Of a stretch of 14,998 nt of DNA, positions 1 to 6,587 are shown piece by piece. The notes under the pieces are model-generated. The model ran no database searches and was not told the DNA's origin. It worked only from the letters and a program-made list of their open reading frames with translations. Made by a program: the position numbers and the translations under genes. Every line of letters begins with the position of its first letter. The first letter of the stretch is position 1. Source of the stretch: Lachnospiraceae bacterium (GTDB lineage: Bacteria > Bacillota_A > Clostridia > Lachnospirales > Lachnospiraceae); NCBI GenBank assembly GCA_031262285.1, contig JAISHZ010000380.1:1-14998 (forward strand), written 5' to 3'.

Positions 1-1943
1 CTACTTGATACCGTATCATACCACTGCGCCTGTGCGTTCCACATATTTTGATAGAACGCGCAGGTTTTCAGCAGCTCATGGTGCTTCCCAATCCCAACGA
101 TTTTCCCTTGATCCATCACAACCACGCGATCAGCAATTCTAACACTACCAAGCCGATGTGTGACGATGATCGCCATCTTGTCACGCGACATTTCCACAAA
201 GCGTTGGTAAACCAAACTTTCTTCCAACGGATCAATCGCTGCGGTTGGTTCATCTAACGCAATTACACTATGTGTGCGATATAGACCGCGCGCGATCGCA
301 ACCCTCTGCCACTCTCCACCGGATAAATCTACTCCCTCGAACTCTCTTGAAAGCATGGTATCCAAACCATCCGGGAAACTTGATGAATGCTCATCGATGT
401 TTGCTTTTTTCAAGACAGTCGAAATATCATCTTGGTCAGCGGAGTGTATCTCGTTCGTCATTTCATCCGAGTCCACTCGCTGCAGCGGATTTGTATTCCT
501 CTGTGGAATCCTGTTTTTACCATCATGATTCTTTCCCTTCGTCGAATCATCTGCAGCCTTATTTCCTTTGGTATCATCACTAATTTTGACATTCTCTTTG
601 AGCGTCATCTGATACTTTTGAAATTTCTGAAACACACCGGAAGTCGGGCGAAAAAGCGACTTTGCGTTGGTCGAAGCGGTATCCATACCGCAAAATGTAA
701 CCATACCGCTCGTTGGTTTATACAGACCAAGCAATAACCGAACCAAGGTACTCTTCCCTGCGCCGTTCTCTCCAACGATGGCAATCGTCTCTTGAGGATG
801 GATGGTCAACGTCACACCATCCACACTGTTATGTTCCGCATTCGGATAAGTAAAAATGATATTTTGTGCTACAATCCCACTGCTCAAATCAGGAATGACC
901 TCCTTGCCACCGCGTTCGGGCAGATTAAGGAAGCGTACGAAGTTCTGCGCTTTGCCCAGTCCTTCTGCCATATGCCCGATATGTTGAACCACCATCTCTC
1001 TCATGATCGCGAACATCATACCGATTGATCCAAATACTGCCGCGAATGCTCCGATCGAAATCTCACCGGACAGGAGTGATGACACTAGCATGATCAAGAT
1101 GATGATATACCCAATCATACTAAGCAACTGCGTGGACAAATCCAGCAAGGCTGTGCGCCGCGCTTGTTTTGTTTCAGCTTTTGCCAGTCTGCTCATGGTT
1201 TGATAGATCTTGTTCAAAAAGAATCCATACCCACCCAAGATGCGTGTTTCTTTGAAGTATTCCCTTTTTGTGATAGCTTCTCTGTAATAATCGTATTCGC
1301 GCCGTATGGGAGCCGCCTCGTCTTCAAATTTCGCTGTAATGGTTGATTTGATCAGTTGCTCAAGGAATACCGGCACGAATACAAGCAGTATCGCGAAAAA
1401 CAATTTTGGATTCAAGTGTCGCAAATACAAAGCCATGAATGCAAAATATGGAATGTAAAATGTCACAATCGTCGCACCGATATTCACCATATGTATTAAG
1501 ATCCACATCCCTTCGAACGCTTTGTTTAAGTCGTCGTGGACATTGGTATCTTCCAAGCAAATCGGATCGATTCGCGCCATTTTTTCATGAAGCAGTTTCG
1601 TAATTCGCGGATTGATCTTTCCGCTGTTTACCTCATGCAAATAGTTATGGATCCCATTTAGCAACTCTTTGGTGATCATCAAACCGCCAAATATCAGTGT
1701 CATCCCGATCGCGACGCGAAGCGGTTCCCCTCGTGTGATCACACTTTCAACCGAATCATAGAAGCTTTGTGTCGCGAATGTGATAATCGCTTGTGATACA
1801 CCGTGAAGAATCCCGATACATTGCGTAAGAATCCACAATCCCGGCGCGATCGGCAGGATGATTTTGATCCCTGTCCATAGGATACGCCATAGAGAAATCT
1901 TAGGTCGAACGTTTTCTTTACCAGTCTTTGTGGATTTAGCCAT
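1..1943 (-). CDS. ABC exporter subunit (permease-ATPase fusion), second of a pair, C-terminus cut by window edge
   Basis: Half-transporter: an N-terminal transmembrane domain of about 330 residues, then a nucleotide-binding domain. Visible motifs are Walker A GENGAGKST (about residues 390-398), Q-loop VFQKF, signature LSGGEWQRVA (about 540), Walker B VIALDEP (about 560) and the switch histidine in THRLG (about 595). All catalytic residues are present, so it should hydrolyse ATP. About 50 hydrophilic residues, rich in D, K, N and T, sit between ENVKISDD and DDISTVLKKA, in the helical subdomain, where most family members have only a short link. The ATG lies 10 bases after GGAG and overlaps the end of the upstream subunit gene by 8 bases (ATGGCTAA), indicating translational coupling and a heterodimer. 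The frame is open to base 1, so only the last few residues are missing. The substrate cannot be read from sequence; peptide or drug export is typical of the family. Family call is firm. Confidence 0.93.
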   Translation of the reverse strand, partial: MAKSTKTGKENVRPKISLWRILWTGIKIILPIAPGLWILTQCIGILHGVSQAIITFATQSFYDSVESVITRGEPLRVAIGMTLIFGGLMITKELLNGIHNYLHEVNSGKINPRITKLLHEKMARIDPICLEDTNVHDDLNKAFEGMWILIHMVNIGATIVTFYIPYFAFMALYLRHLNPKLFFAILLVFVPVFLEQLIKSTITAKFEDEAAPIRREYDYYREAITKREYFKETRILGGYGFFLNKIYQTMSRLAKAETKQARRTALLDLSTQLLSMIGYIIILIMLVSSLLSGEISIGAFAAVFGSIGMMFAIMREMVVQHIGHMAEGLGKAQNFVRFLNLPERGGKEVIPDLSSGIVAQNIIFTYPNAEHNSVDGVTLTIHPQETIAIVGENGAGKSTLVRLLLGLYKPTSGMVTFCGMDTASTNAKSLFRPTSGVFQKFQKYQMTLKENVKISDDTKGNKAADDSTKGKNHDGKNRIPQRNTNPLQRVDSDEMTNEIHSADQDDISTVLKKANIDEHSSSFPDGLDTMLSREFEGVDLSGGEWQRVAIARGLYRTHSVIALDEPTAAIDPLEESLVYQRFVEMSRDKMAIIVTHRLGSVRIADRVVVMDQGKIVGIGKHHELLKTCAFYQNMWNAQAQWYDTVSS

Positions 1944-3897
1944 GGACGCTCATCTCCTCTCTCTGATACCACTGCGCCTGTGATTGGAACATCTGCGCGT
2001 AAATGCCTTCTTGTTGCATCAGTTGTGCATGAGAACCTTGCTCTCTCACTTTGCCTTCCGCGATCACATAGATAATGTCAGCCAGTTTGGTTGACCCCAA
2101 TCGGTGACTGATAAAAATCGTGGTCGTTCCTTTTGAAATTTGTTCAAAATTGTGGTAAACGTTACTCTCAGCCACCGGATCAAGCGCGGCAGTCGGCTCG
2201 TCAAGAATCTTTAACGGCGCATTACTTAGTACACTTCGCGCCATCGCAACACGCTGCCACTCGCCGCCGGAAATATCCGCTCCATCCTCTATGATTTTTC
2301 CAAGAGGGGTATCTACGCCGTCTTTTAACTTTCCGATTGCGTCTGTCAAGCCGACCAATTCCAAAACTTTTTCTATACGGGTGTGTTTATCTGCGTGTTC
2401 AACACCCTGTTTTTCGGTGTTTTGAAGGGATACTTTTTCATCCGACGAAATGGCATTCTGACGCGATTGCTTTCCCTCAATAGCTCCTACAGGATGACGG
2501 GATCTTTTGTTATCCTTGGATTGAGCCTCACGCGCTGTATTGTCTGTCTCATCTGTTAAATCTGCAATTGCCACATTTTCATACAGGGAAATAAAATACT
2601 TAGCGAAATCTTGATATACCACAGACGACAAACCCTTCCGCTCAGCTTGCGAAAAGCTTCGCAATTCGCGCCCGTCGATCAAGATCTCTCCTTCATAGGA
2701 ATCGTACAACCCGGTTAAGAGTTTGGTGATGGTCGTTTTACCAGCACCATTCACACCGACAAACGAATAATGCTTCCCGCGTTCGATTAAGAACGATACG
2801 CCGTCCAAGATCACTTGATCCGTTCCCGGATACGTGAAGCGGACATTTACAAAGGCAATCGACTCAAACGTGATGCCCTGCTTGGGCAAGTCGCTTGCAC
2901 CGGGGCAGTCCGACAATGCCATAAAGGCAGTCAAGTCTTTTAAATATTCTCTACCACGAGCGATACTTTCCACATACCAATTGACCCCCCACGAAAGCTG
3001 TGACGCTACGCCAAGTACCGCACCCATCAGCGCCACGAACATCCCAAATGCCATTTCTCCTCGCGTCACAGGCACCAGCATCGCTGCCATCGCTGCCACG
3101 CAGTAGATGGAAAGCACCAAACCGCCACTTTTCGATTTGATAAAGTTCTTTGCTCTGACCTTGAGTCTAAATTTGCGCGCATATTCACTGCGTTCTATGT
3201 AAATCTCGTTGAGTGCGTCCGTGTAGCCAAAGACGCTGCGTTCTTCCACATTTTCGCGATTCATTAACACAGAGGATAGATACCACACCCGCCGGTCGAT
3301 TTTGGACATTTCCTTATCTGCTGAATACGATTCTTTTCCCGCTCTATTCGCGATCAAAAGAAGCGGAACGCTTAGAAGGATCAATACCAGCGCGATCCAC
3401 CATACTTGTGTAAATAATGTCGCAAATACCCCAAACATGGAAAGTATCACGTTACTGATTTGTGAGACATTGCCATACAGTTCCCATATTTTGTTTGGAA
3501 AATCCGGAGCCACACGATTGATCAAGTCAGCAGTTTCGGAATTCTCAATGTGTTGATATTCCAGATTCGCTTGTTTCTGTAATATCAGTGGCATACAGCG
3601 TCGACGTAACAGAATCCGTCGTCTATTCCCCATCCAATTTGACCAAACACCGGTTAGAGAGCTCCACAAGCGAAAGAGACCCAGGAACACAACAGGAAGA
3701 ACCACTGCCGATAAGGTTGCCTCTTTGTAGTAAACCGCAGTAGCGGCTTCGAAGAAACTCGCCGTGACGAAAATCTGCGCTGTAGGGATAAGTGCTCCGA
3801 TCAAGGTAACTACTGCTTCATTCAACGCATACAGCGGTGCGGCTTTCCATGCCAATGTGATCATGTCAATGAATCCATACTTACGTTTTTCAAGCAT
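1936..3897 (-). CDS. ABC exporter subunit (permease-ATPase fusion), first of a pair
   Basis: Complete half-transporter of 653 residues. I chose the ATG at 3897, not the one at 3930, because AAGGAG lies 8 bases before it and nothing similar precedes the longer start. An N-terminal membrane domain of about 340 residues with several hydrophobic helices is followed by an ATPase domain: Walker A GVNGAGKTT (about 380-388), Q-loop VVYQDF (about 428), signature ISGGEWQRVA (about 541), Walker B LKILDEP (about 563) and the histidine in ISHRLG (about 597). A polar insertion of about 59 residues (about 447-505, rich in K, Q, S, E, N) separates ENVAIADL from RIEKVLELVG. It matches the position of a similar insertion in the partner subunit. 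It is first in the operon behind a consensus promoter. Known of the family: such pairs form one heterodimeric exporter in the cytoplasmic membrane. Substrate unknown. Confidence 0.95.
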   Translation of the reverse strand: MLEKRKYGFIDMITLAWKAAPLYALNEAVVTLIGALIPTAQIFVTASFFEAATAVYYKEATLSAVVLPVVFLGLFRLWSSLTGVWSNWMGNRRRILLRRRCMPLILQKQANLEYQHIENSETADLINRVAPDFPNKIWELYGNVSQISNVILSMFGVFATLFTQVWWIALVLILLSVPLLLIANRAGKESYSADKEMSKIDRRVWYLSSVLMNRENVEERSVFGYTDALNEIYIERSEYARKFRLKVRAKNFIKSKSGGLVLSIYCVAAMAAMLVPVTRGEMAFGMFVALMGAVLGVASQLSWGVNWYVESIARGREYLKDLTAFMALSDCPGASDLPKQGITFESIAFVNVRFTYPGTDQVILDGVSFLIERGKHYSFVGVNGAGKTTITKLLTGLYDSYEGEILIDGRELRSFSQAERKGLSSVVYQDFAKYFISLYENVAIADLTDETDNTAREAQSKDNKRSRHPVGAIEGKQSRQNAISSDEKVSLQNTEKQGVEHADKHTRIEKVLELVGLTDAIGKLKDGVDTPLGKIIEDGADISGGEWQRVAMARSVLSNAPLKILDEPTAALDPVAESNVYHNFEQISKGTTTIFISHRLGSTKLADIIYVIAEGKVREQGSHAQLMQQEGIYAQMFQSQAQWYQREEMSVHG

Positions 3898-3941
3898 TTG
3901 ATTTGCTCCTTGTGTTTCATACTTTGTCAAATTTGGTTTTG

Positions 3942-3970
3942 ATTATACTGGGTTAAACCCATTATGTCAA
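3942..3970 (-). promoter_or_regulatory. Consensus sigma-A promoter of the ABC exporter operon
   Basis: Read on the minus strand: -35 TTGACA, a 17-base spacer, and -10 TATAAT. Both boxes match the consensus exactly. Transcription should start near 3935, leaving a leader of about 38 bases with the AAGGAG site. A promoter this strong is probably held in check by the palindrome inside its spacer. Confidence 0.9.
3949..3961. promoter_or_regulatory. Operator-like palindrome inside the promoter spacer
   Basis: TGGGTT-A-AACCCA on the plus strand is a perfect 6+6 inverted repeat around one base. It lies wholly between the -35 and -10 boxes, and outer bases extend the symmetry imperfectly into the -10 box. 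A dimeric repressor bound here would block RNA polymerase. The regulator is not identified in the window. Confidence 0.65.
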
Positions 3971-4029
3971 TCTAAAAGCACCTTCGTTAGAATCGCTTTC
4001 AATGATTCTAACGAAGGTACCCTTTTAGA
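3971..4029 (-). terminator. Strong nested hairpin, probable terminator after the cupin gene
   Basis: A perfect 14-bp stem (CCTTCGTTAGAATC at 3981-3994 with its complement at 4004-4017) has a 9-base loop. An outer 8-bp stem (TCTAAAAG with CTTTTAGA) encloses it. On the minus strand the inner stem is followed by TGCTTTTAGATT, a modest U tract. It lies directly downstream of the cupin gene and directly upstream of the ABC promoter, so insulating that promoter is the simplest role. The extended outer stem is more than a terminator needs. Confidence 0.55.
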
Positions 4030-4102
4030 AAAAATATGGTTCTTTGACGAGTCCTTACATTGTAACGAAAGTGAAACTCAACACAGTGTCGTATGACTCA
4101 TC

Positions 4103-4447
4103 TTAATCTTCATACAAAGAACCACTATTTTCTTTATTCAATGTTCCATCCAATTCAATCATAAGAAATTTCGTCAACTCTTTCACAACCGGACGATGTC
4201 TGACTCCTTTAGGTACAATAATCAACTCGCCGCTATCGACGCGCGTCAATCCTTCTTCTGTTTCTAACTGGAAACTACCCTCAATCACATAGAAAAGTTC
4301 ATCAGAACCTTCGTGTACGTGAAAATCGAGCGTACGATTTTCTACATTTACAACGCTAAGTACATGACTGTTTAAGAATCCGATTTTCTCGTAAACATAG
4401 AGTTTCTCAACAGCATCGACAGCAGATCGCAAGTTTACTTTTTGCAT
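4103..4447 (-). CDS. Small single-domain cupin protein
   Basis: A 114-residue protein starting at the ATG at 4447. GGAG lies 7 bases upstream of that codon, whereas the longer reading from 4489 has no such site. It carries both cupin motifs. The first is FHVHEGSDELFYVIEG, with the usual two metal-binding histidines and a glutamate, followed by a conserved aromatic/glycine turn. The second is GELIIVPKGVRHRP, with the PxGxxH signature and third histidine. This predicts a six-stranded barrel binding one metal ion. Small cupins of this type act as sugar- or metabolite-binding proteins, isomerases or dioxygenases, or stay uncharacterised; the sequence does not settle which. It starts 20 bases after the stop of the broken winged-helix gene and may be transcribed from that gene's promoter. 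Confidence 0.85.
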   Translation of the reverse strand: MQKVNLRSAVDAVEKLYVYEKIGFLNSHVLSVVNVENRTLDFHVHEGSDELFYVIEGSFQLETEEGLTRVDSGELIIVPKGVRHRPVVKELTKFLMIELDGTLNKENSGSLYED

Positions 4448-4466
4448 TTGGTTACTCCTTTTCTTT

Positions 4467-4846
4467 TCATGGTGTATTATTGTTAGCACTGATATATTTC
4501 TGATTCCTACTGTTTGGCTTTTCGGGGATGGTCATTTGTATCAAGCCTGCATTTAAAAGAGGGGAGAGATAACGCTTGAACGCACGTGAATCCCCATTTC
4601 TCTCAATTATATCAAAAATTTCTTTACGTGAAAGCGGTTTCTTGTCTAGTGCTTTTAGTATAGCAATATGCAATTCGCTTATTTCTACTGGATACTCAAC
4701 TTGGTGCTTAACTTGGTGCTTATCTTAGTGCTTAACTTGGTGCTTATCTTGGTGCTTTTCGCCCATACAAACAAGTTACTTATTTGTTAGAATTGAGTTC
4801 TTTCATTATCCTTTACCATTTTTATTATTTTATCGTTATCAAGCAT
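4467..4846 (-). pseudogene. Wrecked AlbA_2/winged-helix ATP-binding-type gene
   Basis: Two pieces of what looks like one gene remain. The 5' piece has a good site (GAGAGGTG, 8 bases before the ATG at 4846) and codes MLDNDKIIKMVKDNERTQF, then a TAA at 4787-4789. The NERTQF end resembles the start of AlbA_2 (Schlafen-type) domains, but this is a weak match. The 3' piece, in another frame, reads MGEKHQDKHQVKH, a stop, then KHQV repeats and a winged-helix tail (LSRKEIFDII ... YLSPLLNAGLIQMTIPEKP). That tail is the usual C-terminus of AlbA_2-type putative regulators, which often carry xQV repeats before it. The intact family is several hundred residues long, so the middle is gone. The last 68 codons (from the TTG at 4673) could in principle still be translated. 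The winged-helix assignment is firm; the joining of the two pieces is inference. Confidence 0.65.
4698..4757 (-). repeat. Five tandem 12-base units coding KHQ(V/D)
   Basis: On the minus strand the unit is AAG CAC CAA G(T/A)T, repeated five times in register and coding Lys-His-Gln-Val/Asp. The third unit has TAA in place of CAA, one C-to-T change on the coding strand, which closes the frame. The units alternate partly between GTT and GAT, suggesting a 24-base higher unit. Confidence 0.8.
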
Positions 4847-4896
4847 ACTGTTATCACCTCTCTTTTTACTCAATATTTATAACAACTTGTACGCTT

Positions 4897-4925
4897 AGTA
4901 TAAAAGAACTAGATTAATAAAACAA
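4897..4925 (-). promoter_or_regulatory. Probable promoter of the broken AlbA_2 gene and cupin
   Basis: Minus strand TTGTTT, a 17-base spacer, and TATACT. Transcription would start near 4890, about 45 bases before the ATG at 4846. With the gene behind it broken, the promoter may now serve the cupin gene alone. Confidence 0.5.
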
Positions 4926-4954
4926 TGCTTTTTTTAACTTCACGTTTTTTTAGC

Positions 4955-5112
4955 ACTATTCACGCGTTCGCCGATCTATGTTTGAAGATTGGTGTTTACC
5001 GGACAAACCGCACAGAGCCGTATGGAGTTTTGGGTATTAGACTCCCTACGGCTCTGTGCGGTTCTGTTTATCGATTAGCTATAAAACATAGATCGGCAAA
5101 CGCGTGAATAGT
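4955..5112. repeat. 158-bp long imperfect palindrome (foldback element)
   Basis: The outer arms 4955-4983 and 5084-5112 match as an inverted repeat in 28 of 29 bases. The inner arms 5006-5028 and 5041-5063 match in 22 of 23. They are separated by an asymmetric internal loop (22 and 20 bases), and a 12-base apical loop closes the structure. The single outer mismatch would be a G-U pair in a minus-strand RNA. No target duplication is evident at the edges, and no gene is credible inside. The intergenic stretch 4847-5466 otherwise holds only a promoter and one 110-bp element. The palindrome could be a foldback mobile element, a structured RNA, or a cruciform-forming site. The structure is certain, the role open. 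Confidence 0.85.
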
Positions 5113-5212
5113 AATGCCTACTGTGTTGTAATTTGATATATATACAGGAACTACAGGTTAATACTTATGTCGTTTCATGTAATAATCCATCTTTTATTGT
5201 CGAGCATTTTTC

Positions 5213-5241
5213 TTGACAGGCTAAAAAGTTTGATTTATATT
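5213..5241 (+). promoter_or_regulatory. Probable promoter reading toward the DUF4160-DUF2442 pair
   Basis: TTGACA (exact), a 17-base spacer, and TATATT. It lies about 225 bases before the DUF4160 start, with a 110-bp element between them. I infer this was the original promoter, pushed back by the insertion. There is no other clear plus-strand promoter in the gap. Confidence 0.55.
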
Positions 5242-5320
5242 GATTGTGAAGTGGAAATAATAGGACATTCTGTAATCCTATGTAACCATTCTTAGCCATT
5301 CTTCTGCAAATACAATCAAC

Positions 5321-5430
5321 CTAGTATAAAGGAATTTAATTAACTTCATGTTATTAATTTGTTGGATCACGGTAATGCTCCCAAGCGTTCTGAGTGGAAA
5401 CATAAAGATAATTAAAATCGTTTATACTAG
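5321..5430 (-). mobile_element. 110-bp MITE-like element, copy A
   Basis: Perfect 10-bp ends CTAGTATAAA and TTTATACTAG. Extended inverted ends match in 26 of 30 positions. It is the same length as copies B and C. Counted by hand, its reverse complement matches B in 95 of 110 positions and C in 91 of 110. It codes for nothing. It lies 36 bases before the DUF4160 start, within the likely leader, in opposite orientation to B and C. Small size, inverted ends and multiple copies fit a MITE; no transposase for it is in the window. Confidence 0.85.
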
Positions 5431-5466
5431 ACATAGGATCGTATAGCTGAATGAAAGGAGATCGAG

Positions 5467-5733
5467 ATGCCCGAATTAAGCAGATTTCATGGTATCATCA
5501 TCAAAATGATTTTTAACGATACATCACAACACAATAAGCCTTTTGTTCATGTAATATATGGCGAATACGAAGCTTCTATCGGAATTGACGGAGAGCTTCT
5601 TGCCGGTTCATTGCCTATTAAGCAACTCAAAATAGTTGTTGGGTGGCTGGCCTTACATGAAGAAGAAGCTTATGCTGCTTGGAATAGAGCTGTTCGTGGT
5701 GAAACCTTTGACCGTATCAAACCTTTATCGTAA
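5467..5733 (+). CDS. DUF4160 family protein (putative toxin-antitoxin component)
   Basis: An 88-residue protein with AAAGGAG 6 bases before its ATG. It starts MPELSRFHGIIIKMIFND, continues with HVIYGEYEASIGIDGELLAGSLP and ends with ALHEEEAYAAWNRAVRGE, the pattern of the whole DUF4160 domain (PEISRFYGI, Y-G-Y-A-I, ELL-G-LP, L-W-A--GE). Its stop codon forms part of the ribosome-binding site of the DUF2442 gene 11 bases on, so the two are one operon. DUF4160 genes are very often found beside DUF2442 genes, and the pair is commonly suspected to be a toxin-antitoxin module. Which partner would be toxic is not settled by sequence. The usual histidine-rich PHFHA segment of many members is replaced here by NKPFVHV, which keeps only one histidine. 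Confidence 0.88.
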   Translation: MPELSRFHGIIIKMIFNDTSQHNKPFVHVIYGEYEASIGIDGELLAGSLPIKQLKIVVGWLALHEEEAYAAWNRAVRGETFDRIKPLS

Positions 5734-5744
5734 GGAGGGATGGA

Positions 5745-6056
5745 ATGTATATTATAGACGGAATTGCTTACGCAGGAGACTACAACAAAGAAATAAAAGT
5801 TATGTCAGTCAAGCCACTAAATAATATGATGATGCTTATTACCTTTTCTACAGGAGAAGTAAGGCTCTTTGATGCGACATATTTACTTGAAATGCCTGCT
5901 TTTGGTTCCTTGGAAGACCCGGCTATTTTTAGCCATCCTTCGATTGAATATGGGGTGGTGACCTGGAATAACGGTGACATAGATATTGCACCGGAGACTA
6001 TGTATTGTGAAAGCTATCCTTACCAAGAGGATTCGGTATATGTTGGGATAGGCTAA
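5745..6056 (+). CDS. DUF2442 family protein, partner of DUF4160
   Basis: A 103-residue protein whose start is set by AAGGAGG, which overlaps the DUF4160 stop. The core reads VMSVKPLNNMMMLITFSTGE, then VRLFDATYLLEM, and ends VVTWNNGDIDIAPETMY. These are the hallmarks of DUF2442: a VKPL strand, F-GE-R-FD, and the W-ng-DIAPE motif of the NE0471-like fold. There is an N-terminal extension of about 15 residues before the domain. It is cotranscribed with the DUF4160 gene. Thirty bases after its stop the next 110-bp element begins, so the gene pair is closely framed by two such elements in opposite orientation. Family assignment is firm; function is unknown beyond the toxin-antitoxin association. 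Confidence 0.88.
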   Translation: MYIIDGIAYAGDYNKEIKVMSVKPLNNMMMLITFSTGEVRLFDATYLLEMPAFGSLEDPAIFSHPSIEYGVVTWNNGDIDIAPETMYCESYPYQEDSVYVGIG

Positions 6057-6085
6057 TGCGCTACCGTATCGCCATATCATAAAAT

Positions 6086-6195
6086 CTTATATAAACGTTT
6101 TTAATTTTCTTTATGTTTCTACCCAGAACGCTTGCGAGCATAACTGTGATCCGGCAAATTAATAACGTGAATTTAATTAAATTCGCTTATACTAG
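6086..6195 (+). mobile_element. 110-bp MITE-like element, copy B
   Basis: Same length and layout as copy A but in the other orientation. It runs from CTTATATAAA to CTTATACTAG, so the left end has decayed from CTAGTATAAA at two positions. By hand count it matches C in 85 of 110 positions and A reversed in 95. It starts 30 bases after the DUF2442 stop codon. Confidence 0.83.
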
Positions 6196-6322
6196 TACAG
6201 AGATTTTTATTTATCTGGACTTAATACAAAAGCAAAGATATCAGAAGAAAACTGCAAAATCGTATGCGTTATCTCTCCTTCATAGAATTCGGTATTAGTC
6301 CAGCTAATTCGAAAACGTTATA
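6196..6322 (+). other. Non-coding or remnant segment between two direct MITE copies
   Basis: 127 bases between copies B and C. One frame is open from the element border for about 29 codons (YRDFYLSGLNTKAKI and on to a TAG near 6285), which could be the tail of a lost gene. No start or ribosome site is present. Together with both elements and the fragment after copy C, it fills the gene-free stretch 6057-6587. Confidence 0.35.
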
Positions 6323-6432
6323 CTAGTATAAACTATTTTAATTATCTTTATGTTTCAATTCGAATCGCTTGAGAGTAATACTGTGCTCCGGTCAATTCAT
6401 AACATAATGTTAATTAAATTCATTTATACTAG
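6323..6432 (+). mobile_element. 110-bp MITE-like element, copy C
   Basis: Perfect 10-bp ends, CTAGTATAAA and TTTATACTAG, in the same orientation as copy B and 127 bases beyond it. It matches copy A (reversed) in 91 of 110 positions by hand count. The centre has diverged more than the ends. Its right border abuts a coding remnant. Confidence 0.85.
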
Positions 6433-6551
6433 GTGATGGTACGGCAGTAACTATCGAAGAAGATATCGAAATCAGGACGGTTCAATACAATGAAGACGGT
6501 GTACAAAACGTATACAATGTTTGGGTTTTACATTATATGAACATTACTTAA
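6432..6551 (+). pseudogene. C-terminal gene fragment beside MITE copy C
   Basis: From the edge of copy C a frame reads GDGTAVTIEEDIEIRTVQYN, then EDGVQNVYNVWVLHYMNIT and TAA. It has protein-like composition (alternating beta pattern, acidic) but no start codon or ribosome site of its own; upstream, the frame only runs a few codons into the element before a stop. I infer the 3' end of a gene cut off by the insertion. The family is not recognised. Confidence 0.5.
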
Positions 6552-6587
6552 AGCTTTGAAAGTTTGTTGTGAGTAAGAGGTGAACAG

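Noticed and set aside
4698..4757. Regular 12-base repeats as a CRISPR array or iteron set
   Set aside because: The units are contiguous without spacers, stay in register with a reading frame, and continue into a recognisable winged-helix tail. They are coding repeats.
4925..5107. 60-codon open frame across the long palindrome
   Set aside because: No ribosome site, and the frame is explained by the inverted repeat; the second half of the protein simply mirrors the first arm. Treated as an artefact of the palindrome.
4889..5150. A fourth, split copy of the 110-bp element, with the long palindrome inserted into it
   Set aside because: TTAGTATAAA near 4896 and GATATATATACAGG near 5135 faintly resemble element ends, but the inner parts do not align well enough to support it.
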